Source of the DNA: Paenarthrobacter sp. Z7-10
Lineage (GTDB): Bacteria; Actinomycetota; Actinomycetes; Actinomycetales; Micrococcaceae
Length of the DNA: 48,462 nt
Direction of reading: 5' to 3'
NCBI RefSeq assembly: GCF_026932795.1
Contig: NZ_JADPVH010000031.1
Location: 1 to 48,462, forward strand
Each line of letters begins with the position of its first letter. The stretch's first letter is position 1. Position numbers and translations under genes: made by a program. Shown here one piece after another: positions 1 through 8,471 of the stretch. The notes beneath the pieces were generated by a model. The model saw only the letters and a program-made list of their open reading frames with translations. It did not search any database and was not told the origin of the DNA.

Positions 1-231
1 CCGGAAGCAAATGGCCCGCGAGCACACCAACATCCAAAAGCTGACGCTGACCATCATCAATACCCTGCATGAATCCAGTCTTCCGCAATCCCGGGAAACC
101 GTTCGAAGGCGCGCCTTAACGCCCCCGATTAATCAGCACCGTCCTAGGGAGCCAGCACGTCAGGAGGGCCGGCGGTGGGCGTTAGAGAGCCTGGTTGGAC
201 GGAGGGCCGGCGGTGGCCGCTGGAAACCCTG
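1..231. other. Stretch before crgA with no supported gene
   Basis: I see no convincing coding region here. Open frames exist on both strands but none has recognisable family features, a good ribosome binding site and a sensible length together. In related Micrococcaceae a class E sortase or a rhomboid protease often sits beside crgA (from memory of gene order), and I cannot recognise either. The only visible structure is a 16-base direct repeat at 163-178 and 201-216. A gene running in from the left edge cannot be excluded. Confidence 0.4.
163..216. repeat. 16-base direct repeat, two copies
   Basis: The sequence ggagggccggcggtgg occurs at 163-178 and again at 201-216, a 38-base period, just downstream of the crgA stop codon. 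It is GC-rich and could be a small duplication. No function is evident. Confidence 0.6.
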
Positions 232-486
232 TCAGGACCGCCAGCGGGTGGTCATCAGGAAACCAATGATGACGATGCCGAAACCGATGACGAGGTTCCA
301 ATTGGCGATATTCGGTACGGGCCATTGTCCGTTGGTGATGTAGTAAACGATGATCCAGATCAGGCCGATCACCATCAGGGAGAACATCACCGGTTTGAAC
401 CAGACAGGGTTCGGCTTGTAGACGGGAACCGCGCTCTGTTGCTGGCTCGCGCCGGTGGAACGGCGGCGGGACTTTGACTCGGGCAC
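232..486 (-). CDS. crgA: Cell division protein CrgA
   Basis: Small membrane protein of 84 aa that in actinobacteria localises to the septum and contacts FtsZ, FtsQ, FtsI and the PbpA/RodA machinery (family knowledge). The N-terminus is basic and Ser-rich (PESKSRRRS). Two hydrophobic segments follow, at about residues 33-51 and 62-79, joined by a short loop with NGQWPVP, as expected for the family. I chose the GTG at 486 because AAGGAGAA lies a few bases upstream; the longer open frame beginning at 642 adds 52 residues that do not look like CrgA. The gene lies next to trpG and the pknB operon, its usual place in actinobacteria. Confidence 0.93.
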   Translation of the reverse strand: MPESKSRRRSTGASQQQSAVPVYKPNPVWFKPVMFSLMVIGLIWIIVYYITNGQWPVPNIANWNLVIGFGIVIIGFLMTTRWRS

Positions 487-714
487 AGATTCTCCTTGAG
501 GCGGCACCACGCACAGGATGGACCGCTGCTGTATCGGGGACAGAAACGACCCTTGGTATCCTGATGCCAGGAATACGGCAAGAAACGGCTCTGCTTGCTT
601 TCTGGCTGTAATTCTATCTGCATGCGCGGTGAATCCGGGCAACCGGGCGGGTGGCCGCCGATGGCTGTCCCGGATCAGGCGCGCACCGACTCAAAGATTG
701 GTTGCATTCCCACC

Positions 715-1353
715 ATGGGCACACGGATTCTGGTTGTCGACAACTACGACAGTTTTGTTTATACGCTGGTCGGGTACCTCCAGCAGCTTGGTGCTGAGAC
801 AACAGTGGTGAGGAACGACGACGTCACCCTGGCGGAAGCGGTGGAGCTGGCCGGGCCGCGTGATGGCGTGCTGATCTCTCCCGGGCCCGGGAATCCAGCC
901 GAGGCCGGTATCTGCGTCGAGCTCATCAAGTGGTGCGGGCAGGAATCGAAACCGATGCTGGGTGTGTGCCTGGGGCATCAGGCACTGGCCGAGGCCTACG
1001 GCGGAATGGTGACGCACGCGGCGGAGCTGATGCATGGAAAGACGTCCCCGGTGACTCACACCGGAAAGAATGTTTTCGCCGGACTGCCCAGCCCGTTCAC
1101 CGCCACCCGCTACCATTCTTTGGCAGCGGTTTCGGAGGCGGTTCCGGATGAGCTGGAGGTCACGGCCACTACGGCCAGTGGGGTAATCATGGGTCTGGCA
1201 CATCGTTCAGCACCGCTTTACGGTGTGCAGTTCCATCCCGAATCTGTGCTGACTGAAGGCGGCTACCTGCTGCTGGGGAATTGGCTGGAATCGCTGGGCC
1301 TAAAAGGTGCAGCGGCTCAAGCCGCCACCTTGAGCCCGCTGATCACAAAATAG
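715..1353 (+). CDS. trpG: Glutamine amidotransferase, TrpG/PabA type
   Basis: Class I glutamine amidotransferase of 212 aa, component II of anthranilate or aminodeoxychorismate synthase. It releases ammonia from glutamine for the partner TrpE/PabB subunit. Visible motifs are the N-terminal ILVVDNYDSF, the oxyanion strand SPGPGNP (residues 56-61), the nucleophile elbow GVCLGHQ with Cys85, and the VQFHPES segment carrying His174 and Glu176. I chose ATG 715 because homologues begin right before ILVVDN; the frame is open back to 595 but that part is not conserved, and no strong ribosome site is visible. No trpE or pabB is nearby. A trpG-like gene beside pknB is common in actinobacteria and its partner there is not certain, so PabA is equally possible. 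It is convergent with pknB. Confidence 0.9.
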   Translation: MGTRILVVDNYDSFVYTLVGYLQQLGAETTVVRNDDVTLAEAVELAGPRDGVLISPGPGNPAEAGICVELIKWCGQESKPMLGVCLGHQALAEAYGGMVTHAAELMHGKTSPVTHTGKNVFAGLPSPFTATRYHSLAAVSEAVPDELEVTATTASGVIMGLAHRSAPLYGVQFHPESVLTEGGYLLLGNWLESLGLKGAAAQAATLSPLITK

Positions 1354-1436
1354 ATCGCAAAGTCATGGCCAGGACCGCATGGGCCCGGAGCCCGAGGCTT
1401 GGACCGTGTGGCCTGAGCGGCAGCAGGCTGGCGGCA

Positions 1437-3614
1437 TCAGGGGCGCTTGAACTGCCGCAGCGGGTCCAGGCGGCCAACGTCTGGACCCGAGGACATTGAA
1501 CTGCCCTTTGTTGCCGGCGGCGAAGGACACGTCGTCCCTTTCGAAGGAGCACAGGCAACGGGCGGAGAACTGGGGGGTGCCGAACTCGCGGGGGCGCTAG
1601 CCGGAGCGCTGGCCGGAGCGCTGGCCGGAGCGCTAGCGGGGGCGCTGGCTGGAGCGCTGGCCGGTGGTGCCTCCGGGGCCTTGGCGACTTCCACCGTGAT
1701 GGTGCTGAACTGGGCAACGCTGGAGCCTGCCTCGGCTGACTGGCTGGTTACCTTCCCCGGGTCAACCACGGAATTTTCCTTCGGCACGAACGTCACCTGA
1801 AGTGTGGGTGAGGCGTCTTTAATGGCTTTTTGGGAATCGGATTGGCTCAGCCCGAACAGGGCAGGCATAGTGACTTTTCCGGTGGACACCATCAGATCAA
1901 CGGTGGAACCTGCCGCCACGACCTGACCGGGAGATGGATTTGTTGTGACCACCATGCCCGCGCCAACACTTGCGTCGTTGACAGCGCTGGTGTCCCCTGG
2001 CACCAATCCAATGGAATTGAGCGCATCGCGGGCTTCGGCCTCGGTCCGTTTGACCAAGGTGCTGGGGATCGTCACCGTGGATGGTCCATTGGAGACAATC
2101 AGTGTGATGGCAGAGTTTGGCGCCACCGACTTCCCGGCCGCCGGGTCCGTTCCCACCGCCTTCCCCTTAGGCACGGAATCGCTGTTGCGCCGATCGATCG
2201 TGGGCCGCAGCCCGGCGTTGAAGAGTTTGGCCAGCGCATCGGTTTCGTTCAGTGTCTGCACCGTGGGGATTGCCGTGCGTGGAGCCGCGACCGGCCTGGC
2301 ATGGAGCAGGTTGTAGCCGAGAAGGGCTGCCCCGGCCAGGACCACGGCCAGGACGACGAACAAGGTGGTAATCCAGGCCCGGCGGCGGTGCTTGGAGGCC
2401 GCGTCACGTTCATGTTCGAGCGTTAGTCCGAGCGCGAGCTCACGGTCGTTGCCCGGCTGACCGTTGGTCAATGGGTTTCCAGTCGGCACCTTGGCCATCG
2501 CGCGGGTGGCCGGTTCGCTCCCGCTGTAGCTGCCGGAGTGTTTACTGCCGGGCTGGCCGGAAGGGCTGCCGGCAGCGGAAGAGCCAACGGCGGCACCGGA
2601 AACTGAGCGGCCGGCATGCTGCCGGGTGGAATGGGCGCTGCCGGACCGCTGCACCGCCGCTGTGGAAATGCTTACCCTGGAACGGGCGGCCGCTGGAGCC
2701 GGCTGTTCCAGTCCGTGAGGATCGGTGGGCGCCTCGCTGGCGGAAAAGGGCGCCAGCACGACGCCGCTTTTTGCCGCACGCAACGCACGCCGAAAGGCTG
2801 CCGCATCCTGGAAACGATCCGCACGGTTTTTTTGCAGTCCGCGGATCACCACGCTGTCCACCGCCGCCGAGAGTTGGTCGTTGAAGTGGCTCGGGGGTTC
2901 GGCCGTTTCCCGAACATGCTGATAGGCCACTGACACCGGACTGTCGCCCACAAAAGGGGGGCGTCCGGTGAGCATCTCGTAGAGCAGGCAGGCCGCGGAA
3001 TAGAGGTCGCTGCGGGCGTCCACGGATTCTCCACGGGCCTGTTCAGGAGAGAGGTACTGAGCCGTGCCAAGGACGGCCTGGGTCTGAGTCATGGTGGCGG
3101 ACGAGTCGGCAATGGCACGGGCAATGCCGAAGTCCATCACCTTGATTGCCGAGCCGTCTGTGGTCACCATGACATTCGCAGGCTTGATGTCGCGGTGGAC
3201 TATTCCGGCACGGTGGCTGTACTCCAGTGCACCGAGAACCCCGAGCGAGTAGTCGATGGCCTGAGCCGTTGTTAGCTCCTTGGCTCGGATAAGGTCCCGC
3301 AGCGTGCGCCCGGCAACGTATTCCATCACAATGAACGGCACCCGCGTTGCGTCAGGGGAAGTATCCGTCCCAACCTGTTCGCCCGTGTCGTAGACGGCGA
3401 CGATGGAGGTGTGGTTCAGGCCAGCCACGGCCTGAGCCTCACGCTTGAACCGGGCCAGGAATTGCGGGTCCCTGGCCAGGTCCGCGCGCAGGAGCTTGAC
3501 GGCCACGGTGCGGCCCAACCGGATGTCGCGTCCCATGTGGACGTCCGCCATTCCGCCGCGGCCCAGCAGTTTGCCCAGTTCGTAACGCCCGTTAAGGACA
3601 CGAAGTTCATTCAC
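1437..3614 (-). CDS. pknB: PASTA-domain Ser/Thr protein kinase PknB
   Basis: Membrane Ser/Thr kinase of 725 aa that couples muropeptide or lipid II sensing outside the cell to phosphorylation of wall-synthesis and division proteins. The kinase domain spans about residues 10-275, with glycine loop GRGGMADV, Lys40, HRDIKPAN (HRD 140-142), DFG 161-163 and a Thr-rich activation loop before GTAQYLSPEQ. A juxtamembrane linker leads to a transmembrane helix (TTLFVVLAVVLAGAALLG). Three PASTA repeats follow, then a Pro/Ala/Ser tail with six PASA tetrapeptides. AAAGGA lies upstream of ATG 3614. It is the last gene of the fhaA-to-pknB operon, 89 bases after the previous kinase. The Ala-Pro tail encoded by a 12-base tandem repeat is unusual and may vary in length. 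Confidence 0.95.
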   Translation of the reverse strand: MNELRVLNGRYELGKLLGRGGMADVHMGRDIRLGRTVAVKLLRADLARDPQFLARFKREAQAVAGLNHTSIVAVYDTGEQVGTDTSPDATRVPFIVMEYVAGRTLRDLIRAKELTTAQAIDYSLGVLGALEYSHRAGIVHRDIKPANVMVTTDGSAIKVMDFGIARAIADSSATMTQTQAVLGTAQYLSPEQARGESVDARSDLYSAACLLYEMLTGRPPFVGDSPVSVAYQHVRETAEPPSHFNDQLSAAVDSVVIRGLQKNRADRFQDAAAFRRALRAAKSGVVLAPFSASEAPTDPHGLEQPAPAAARSRVSISTAAVQRSGSAHSTRQHAGRSVSGAAVGSSAAGSPSGQPGSKHSGSYSGSEPATRAMAKVPTGNPLTNGQPGNDRELALGLTLEHERDAASKHRRRAWITTLFVVLAVVLAGAALLGYNLLHARPVAAPRTAIPTVQTLNETDALAKLFNAGLRPTIDRRNSDSVPKGKAVGTDPAAGKSVAPNSAITLIVSNGPSTVTIPSTLVKRTEAEARDALNSIGLVPGDTSAVNDASVGAGMVVTTNPSPGQVVAAGSTVDLMVSTGKVTMPALFGLSQSDSQKAIKDASPTLQVTFVPKENSVVDPGKVTSQSAEAGSSVAQFSTITVEVAKAPEAPPASAPASAPASAPASAPASAPASAPASSAPPSSPPVACAPSKGTTCPSPPATKGSSMSSGPDVGRLDPLRQFKRP
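1594..1665. repeat. 12-base tandem repeat, six copies, inside pknB
   Basis: Six head-to-tail copies of a unit close to gcgctggccgga run from 1594 to 1665. Two adjacent copies are identical and the rest differ by one to three bases. Read on the minus strand each unit encodes four residues (P-A-S-A), so gain or loss of a unit keeps the pknB frame and changes only the length of the extracellular tail after the PASTA repeats. Confidence 0.9.
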
Positions 3615-3703
3615 TGATCGGTGGTCCTTTCAGGGTGCAGGAAGTGGTTGGTTTTGGTAGCGCACGACGGCGGTGCAAGCCGCCGTGTCTGCTTGGATTG
3701 GGA

Positions 3704-5587
3704 CTAAGGGGTGGCCGGTGCGGACGGCGATGTGGGTGCGGATGGTGTCGCCAGTGGCGGGGCTGCGGCTGGAGGCGCCGAGGAAGGCCCTGCCGCCGCA
3801 GGAGGCGATGACGACGTCGGCGGTGCGGGAGCTGACGACGTCGGCGCGGGCGCCGGCGCGGGCGAAGGACCCGTGGAGACGGTGTAATTAATAACTGATC
3901 CCTTGACGACCGATGTTCCGGATTGGGGCGTGATCGAGATGACCGCGCCCTTATCGACCGTGTCGCTGGCCGCTTCGGTCTCCTTGCCGAGCACCAGCCC
4001 CGCTTGGGTCAAAGCCGAATTGAGGGCGGAGACGCTGCTGTTGGCCGCAACGGCGGGTACCGTTACCATTTCCGGCCCCTTCGGCCCCTTCGAATAGGTC
4101 ACGGTGATGGTAGTGCCCTTCTTTTGGGCTCCCGAAGGCGCAATGCTTATCACCGCGTCCTTTGGCACGGTGGCACTGAAAACTGGTGCCGGGTTGACGC
4201 CCATGCCCTTGGCAATCAGGGCGTCCTGGACTTCGGAGAAGGGCCGGCCGTTGTACTGATCCGGGAAAAGGGTAACTATGTCCGACGCGGCGCTGCTGCT
4301 TGCCGGCGGACTGCTGGGGGTGGTCTCGGGGGCGCTGGCGCTGGTCTCCGTCGTCGAAGGAGCGGCCGAGGACACTGCCGTGCTGGAGTTGGTGACCGAG
4401 GGGGCAGGGGCACTCTTATGATTGAAAACGCCCAGTTGCTGCAGCAGGATGGCACCTACCACAAAGAGCAGCAGCAGGATCAGTGCCAGCAGCGGCCAAG
4501 TCCACGGGCTGCGTCCGCGCGGTGCCGGCGACTCAGCCGGTTCCTCGTCCTCCTGGATCCAGTCGCGCTCGGCGCCCAATGCAGCGGCGCCGGCCACGGT
4601 GGCTCCGGCGACCGTCGGCAGGGCAGAGGTGGCAGGGCCATAAGCCGCTGCCGGCGCCCCGAGGACAGTCGTGGCGCTCGTCGCGTGGAGATCGACAGGG
4701 GCAGTAATCGGACCCGTCGTTGCTTCAAAGAGCAGCATGCCCGGTACCGCGGCGTGCGCTGCTTTGATGTCGCCGTTGCGGATGGCTTCCGCGGCTTCGG
4801 CCAGTTGGTCCGCATTGGCCGGACGGTTCGCCGGGTTCTTGGCAAGCATGGACATGAGCAGCGCGCGTACCGGTGTCGGGAGGGTCTCCGGCAACGGCGG
4901 CGGCGCATCGTTGACCTGGGCGAGTGCAATGGCAATCTGGGATTCACCCGAGAACGGGCGGTGGCCGGTGATGCACTCGTAGCCGATGATGCCCAGGGAG
5001 TAGATGTCGCTGGCGCCAGTGGCAATCTGCCCGGTGGCCTGTTCCGGGGCCAGGTACTGGGCGGTGCCCATTACCTGGCCGGTCTGCGTCAACGGGACCT
5101 GATCGGCAAGGCGTGCAATCCCGAAGTCCGTGACCTTGACCCGGCCCTCCGGGGTGATCAGCAGGTTGCCCGGCTTGATATCCCGGTGCACCAACCCCTG
5201 GGCATGGGCAATGGAGAGCGCGCGGGCTGTCTGCGCGATGATCGAGAGCGTCCGGTCCGAGGACAGCACGTGATCTTTCTCGATAATGCTGGAAAGCGGA
5301 TGCCCTGGAACCAGCTCCATAACCAGATAGGCGGAACCATCTTCCTCGCCATAATCAAAAACGTTGGCGATCCCGACGTGGTTGAGCAGCGCGGTATGCC
5401 TGGCTTCGGCGCGGAACCTCGCAAGGAAACCCGGGTCCCCGGTGTATTCCTCCTTGAGGATCTTTATGGCCACAGTCCGGCCCAGGACCAAGTCCTTTGC
5501 CTTCCAGACCTCACCCATGCCGCCGATGGCTATGCGCGTAGTGAGCTGGAACCTGCCGCCTAGAGTGATTCCCGAAGTAGGTCTCAC
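3704..5587 (-). CDS. pknA: PASTA-domain Ser/Thr protein kinase (pknA position)
   Basis: Second membrane Ser/Thr kinase of the operon, 627 aa. The kinase domain lies at about residues 12-270, with glycine loop AIGGMGEV, Lys42, HRDIKPGN (HRD 134-136), DFG 154-156 and [11 protein letters not shown] transmembrane helix ([19 protein letters not shown]) separates it from a Ser/Thr/Pro-rich linker, two PASTA-like repeats and a Pro/Ala/Ser C-tail. Mycobacterial PknA has no PASTA repeats, so this is the pknA locus gene but with a sensor region more like PknB. It starts with GTG at 5587, overlapping the pbpA stop (GTGA), so translation is probably coupled to pbpA. Likely substrates are proteins of division and wall synthesis, inferred from context. 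Confidence 0.9.
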   Translation of the reverse strand: MRPTSGITLGGRFQLTTRIAIGGMGEVWKAKDLVLGRTVAIKILKEEYTGDPGFLARFRAEARHTALLNHVGIANVFDYGEEDGSAYLVMELVPGHPLSSIIEKDHVLSSDRTLSIIAQTARALSIAHAQGLVHRDIKPGNLLITPEGRVKVTDFGIARLADQVPLTQTGQVMGTAQYLAPEQATGQIATGASDIYSLGIIGYECITGHRPFSGESQIAIALAQVNDAPPPLPETLPTPVRALLMSMLAKNPANRPANADQLAEAAEAIRNGDIKAAHAAVPGMLLFEATTGPITAPVDLHATSATTVLGAPAAAYGPATSALPTVAGATVAGAAALGAERDWIQEDEEPAESPAPRGRSPWTWPLLALILLLLFVVGAILLQQLGVFNHKSAPAPSVTNSSTAVSSAAPSTTETSASAPETTPSSPPASSSAASDIVTLFPDQYNGRPFSEVQDALIAKGMGVNPAPVFSATVPKDAVISIAPSGAQKKGTTITVTYSKGPKGPEMVTVPAVAANSSVSALNSALTQAGLVLGKETEAASDTVDKGAVISITPQSGTSVVKGSVINYTVSTGPSPAPAPAPTSSAPAPPTSSSPPAAAGPSSAPPAAAPPLATPSAPTSPSAPATP

Positions 5588-7050
5588 TTATTCAACACCG
5601 CCTCGATAAGTTTGCTTGCGTTAGGACTGGTCAGTTGCGCCCCGGTGGCGATGTCGACGTCCGCCATCATGATCGACACCACCACCTTGGGATTGTCGGC
5701 GGGAGCGAATCCCGTGAACCAGGCGTTGTTCTTGCTCAGCGGATCCGCCGTGTTTCCCTCTGCGGTGCCGGTTTTCCCGGCCACTTTAACGCCTGGTACG
5801 GCGGCTGCGTGGGCAATGCCGTTGTCCACCACTCCGGTCATCCACTGTGTCAATTGCGCCGCTATCTGGGGTGTCGTGGATTGGCGCAGAAAGCGGGGAG
5901 TGAACTCCTCGACCGGTTTCAGGTCCGGCGTGCGGATGGACTTAATCATATTGGGTGCCATTTGCTTTCCCCCATTGGCGATCGCGGCCGTCATCATCGC
6001 AATTTCCAGCGGAGTGGCTTTGACGTCCTGCTGACCGACCGCGCTGCGGGCCAGGTCCGCCGGACTCAGCTGCCCCTTGCTGCCCGGGAATTTGCTGCCG
6101 GTGACGCTGTCCGGAATATGCAGCCCACTTTGATTGAAGCCGAACTTCGTCGCCTGCTCCGTAATGGCATCCTGACCGAGACCCAAAGCGATCTGCGCAA
6201 AGGGCGTGTTGCAGGACTGTTCCAAAACGAAGGCGAAGTCCGCCTTCGCCCGCGCGCCGCATCCCCCACCGGCATAGTTCGGCAGCCCAACACTGGTGCC
6301 CGGCAGGTCAAGGACGGGCGGATTGTCCAGCACGCTGTCCTTGTTGTATTTTCCGGAGGCCAGCGCCGCGGCTGTGTCCACCAGCTTGAAGACTGAACCG
6401 GGTGAATAGAGCTCCTTGTAGGCCTTGGAGCCGTACATATTAATGCCCGGTATTTTGACCAGTCTGTTGTAATTGGCGGCAACCGTGGCCGGGTCATGGC
6501 TGGCGAGCAGATTGGTGTCGTAAGACGGTTTGGAAACCATCGCAATAATGGCTCCGGTCTTGGGATCCATGACCACTATGGACCCGATCTGACCGTCCGG
6601 AATCATGTCAAAGGCCATCTTCTGGATTTCTGGATCGATCGTCAGCTCCACCGAACGGCCCTTGGGCTGCGCTCCAGAGAGGACCTGAGTGATCCGGTCA
6701 TAGAAAGCGTCATCCGAGTTTCCGGTCAGCTGCGCGTTTTCCGCGGCCTCGATTCCGGTCTGTCCGTAGGCCTGCGTCAGAAATCCGGTCAGCCCGGCAT
6801 ACAGTTTCGGCTGCAGATACTGGCGTTGGTACTTGCACTTGTCGTTGGACGGAACCGATTCCGCAACGGCCTGACCACCCACCAGAATGGAGCCGCGGTC
6901 ATCGCAGAAGTATTGGATCAGCGCCCGTTTGTTATTGGCATTGCTTTTCAAATCGTCGACGGCGAAGAACTGGACATACGTAATGGAGCCGAAGACCAGG
7001 GCAAAAAGTGCAATGGCTACGATCCAGGAACTTCGGATGGCTTGGTTCAC
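5584..7050 (-). CDS. pbpA: Class B penicillin-binding protein PbpA
   Basis: Peptidoglycan D,D-transpeptidase of 488 aa, anchored by an N-terminal helix (residues 8-28, [18 protein letters not shown]). The dimerisation or pedestal region covers about residues 30-140. The transpeptidase domain carries the three penicillin-binding motifs: SVFK with nucleophile Ser219 and Lys222, SCN at 279-281 and KTGT at 426-429. The length is normal for actinobacterial PbpA. The start ATG overlaps the rodA stop by four bases, matching the SEDS-PBP pairing in which RodA polymerises glycan and PbpA crosslinks it. The next kinase gene overlaps its stop codon. Confidence 0.95.
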   Translation of the reverse strand: MNQAIRSSWIVAIALFALVFGSITYVQFFAVDDLKSNANNKRALIQYFCDDRGSILVGGQAVAESVPSNDKCKYQRQYLQPKLYAGLTGFLTQAYGQTGIEAAENAQLTGNSDDAFYDRITQVLSGAQPKGRSVELTIDPEIQKMAFDMIPDGQIGSIVVMDPKTGAIIAMVSKPSYDTNLLASHDPATVAANYNRLVKIPGINMYGSKAYKELYSPGSVFKLVDTAAALASGKYNKDSVLDNPPVLDLPGTSVGLPNYAGGGCGARAKADFAFVLEQSCNTPFAQIALGLGQDAITEQATKFGFNQSGLHIPDSVTGSKFPGSKGQLSPADLARSAVGQQDVKATPLEIAMMTAAIANGGKQMAPNMIKSIRTPDLKPVEEFTPRFLRQSTTPQIAAQLTQWMTGVVDNGIAHAAAVPGVKVAGKTGTAEGNTADPLSKNNAWFTGFAPADNPKVVVSIMMADVDIATGAQLTSPNASKLIEAVLNK

Positions 7051-8471
7051 AGGGACTTCACCGCCTCGGTAGGTATGCCGCCGGTGGCTGGGGTGCCTGT
7101 CCGGCCTGTGCGGCCGCGGTTCGGGCCCGGTGTTCCCTCAGAAGTGGCCGGTGTTGTGGAAATGGGCCGCCGGGCGGCATCGGAAATGAGCAGCAGCAAT
7201 GCCACGATAATCCAATTGGCCAGCAGCGAGGAGCCGCCCGCGGCCATGAACGGCGTGGTGAGGCCGGTTAGCGGGATGAGGCGGGTGACTCCGCCGATCA
7301 CGATAAAACACTGCAGACCAATGGCGAAGGACAAACCGCAGGCCAAGAGTTTGCCGAAGGCATCGCGCGTGCCCAGCGCGGCTCGAAAACCGCGGGTGAT
7401 CAACAGCAGATACATCAGCACAACCGCAAACAGACCGATCATGCCCAGTTCCTCGCCGAGGGAGGCGATGATCATGTCACTGTTGGCCAGCGGAACCATG
7501 TCCGGACGGCCCTGCCCCAGACCGGTTCCGATCAGGCCGCCATTGGCCATTCCGAACAGCCCCTGCACCACTTGGTATCCACCACCCCCGACCACCTCCG
7601 GATCGAAGGCATTTGCCCAAACGTCGATGCGTGAAGAGACGTGCGGAAAGATTTTCGCGGCGGCAAAGCCGCCGACCGCGATGAGTAGCACTCCGATGAC
7701 GACCCAACTGACGCGGCTCGTGGCCACATAGATCATGGTCAAGAAGAGACCGAAAAACAGCACGGAGGAGCCAATGTCGTGCTGGAAAACCAGAACGCCC
7801 ACGCTCGCCAGCCAGGCGACAATCATCGGACCAAGATCGCGGGCCCGGGGCAGCTGCAGCGGGCCCAGCCTCTTGCCCGCCAAAAGAATAAGGTCCCGGT
7901 TGGATGAAAGATACCCGGCGAAGAATATGGCGAGGGTAATCTTCGCGATCTCGCCCGGCTGGAAGGAACTGCTCCCTACCCGGATCCAGACCTTAGCCCC
8001 GTTGACGTCACCGGCACTGATGCCCGGCACGAGCGGCAGAAGCAGCAGGACCACGCTGACCAGCAGCGAAATATAGGTGAAGCGGCGCAGCACTCGGTGG
8101 TCCCGAAGGAACCAGATAACGGCAATGGACGCGATCACTGCCACGGTGGTCCACAGCCATTGCCGCGGCCCTGCACTGTCTCCGGTCGCGATGTCCAGCC
8201 GGTGGATCATCGCCAATCCGATCCCGTTGAGGGCAATCACCACGGGAAGTATTACCGGATCCGCATATTTCACCTTGAGCCGAAGGGTAACGTGCATGCC
8301 AAGGGCCAGTACCGTCAGCACGGCGGCCTGGCTGAGGAAGTCAGCGTCGAAACTGCGCCCTTGGTTAAGGTTCACCAGTGCGTTGGCGCCAATGCCCACG
8401 GCGAGGGCCAGCAGCAGCAGGAAGAGTTCCACCAGGCGCCGGGGTTTGGGAACGGTCTGGACCTGGCTCAT
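7047..8471 (-). CDS. rodA: SEDS peptidoglycan polymerase, FtsW/RodA/SpoVE family
   Basis: Polytopic membrane protein of 474 aa, the glycosyltransferase that polymerises lipid II. The sequence is almost wholly hydrophobic, with about ten or more helices. Family motifs are visible: FQPGEIAKI after helix five, DIGSSVLFF, LGEELGMIG, and the conserved end RLIPLTGLTTPFMAAGGSS. The C-terminal tail is a Pro/Thr/Gly-rich cytoplasmic stretch. ATG 8471 overlaps the pstP stop, and the stop overlaps pbpA, so pstP, rodA and pbpA are probably translated in a coupled way. The operon position supports RodA rather than FtsW. Confidence 0.95.
   Translation of the reverse strand: MSQVQTVPKPRRLVELFLLLLALAVGIGANALVNLNQGRSFDADFLSQAAVLTVLALGMHVTLRLKVKYADPVILPVVIALNGIGLAMIHRLDIATGDSAGPRQWLWTTVAVIASIAVIWFLRDHRVLRRFTYISLLVSVVLLLLPLVPGISAGDVNGAKVWIRVGSSSFQPGEIAKITLAIFFAGYLSSNRDLILLAGKRLGPLQLPRARDLGPMIVAWLASVGVLVFQHDIGSSVLFFGLFLTMIYVATSRVSWVVIGVLLIAVGGFAAAKIFPHVSSRIDVWANAFDPEVVGGGGYQVVQGLFGMANGGLIGTGLGQGRPDMVPLANSDMIIASLGEELGMIGLFAVVLMYLLLITRGFRAALGTRDAFGKLLACGLSFAIGLQCFIVIGGVTRLIPLTGLTTPFMAAGGSSLLANWIIVALLLLISDAARRPISTTPATSEGTPGPNRGRTGRTGTPATGGIPTEAVKSL

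Noticed and set aside
1354-1436. Terminator between convergent trpG and pknB
   Set aside because: Only short imperfect GC hairpins are visible and there is no T run, so it was not called.
3923-5563. Plus-strand open frame of 546 codons
   Set aside because: It is the antisense shadow of the PASTA kinase gene, which has clear kinase motifs on the minus strand; the shadow is Arg/Gly-rich nonsense.
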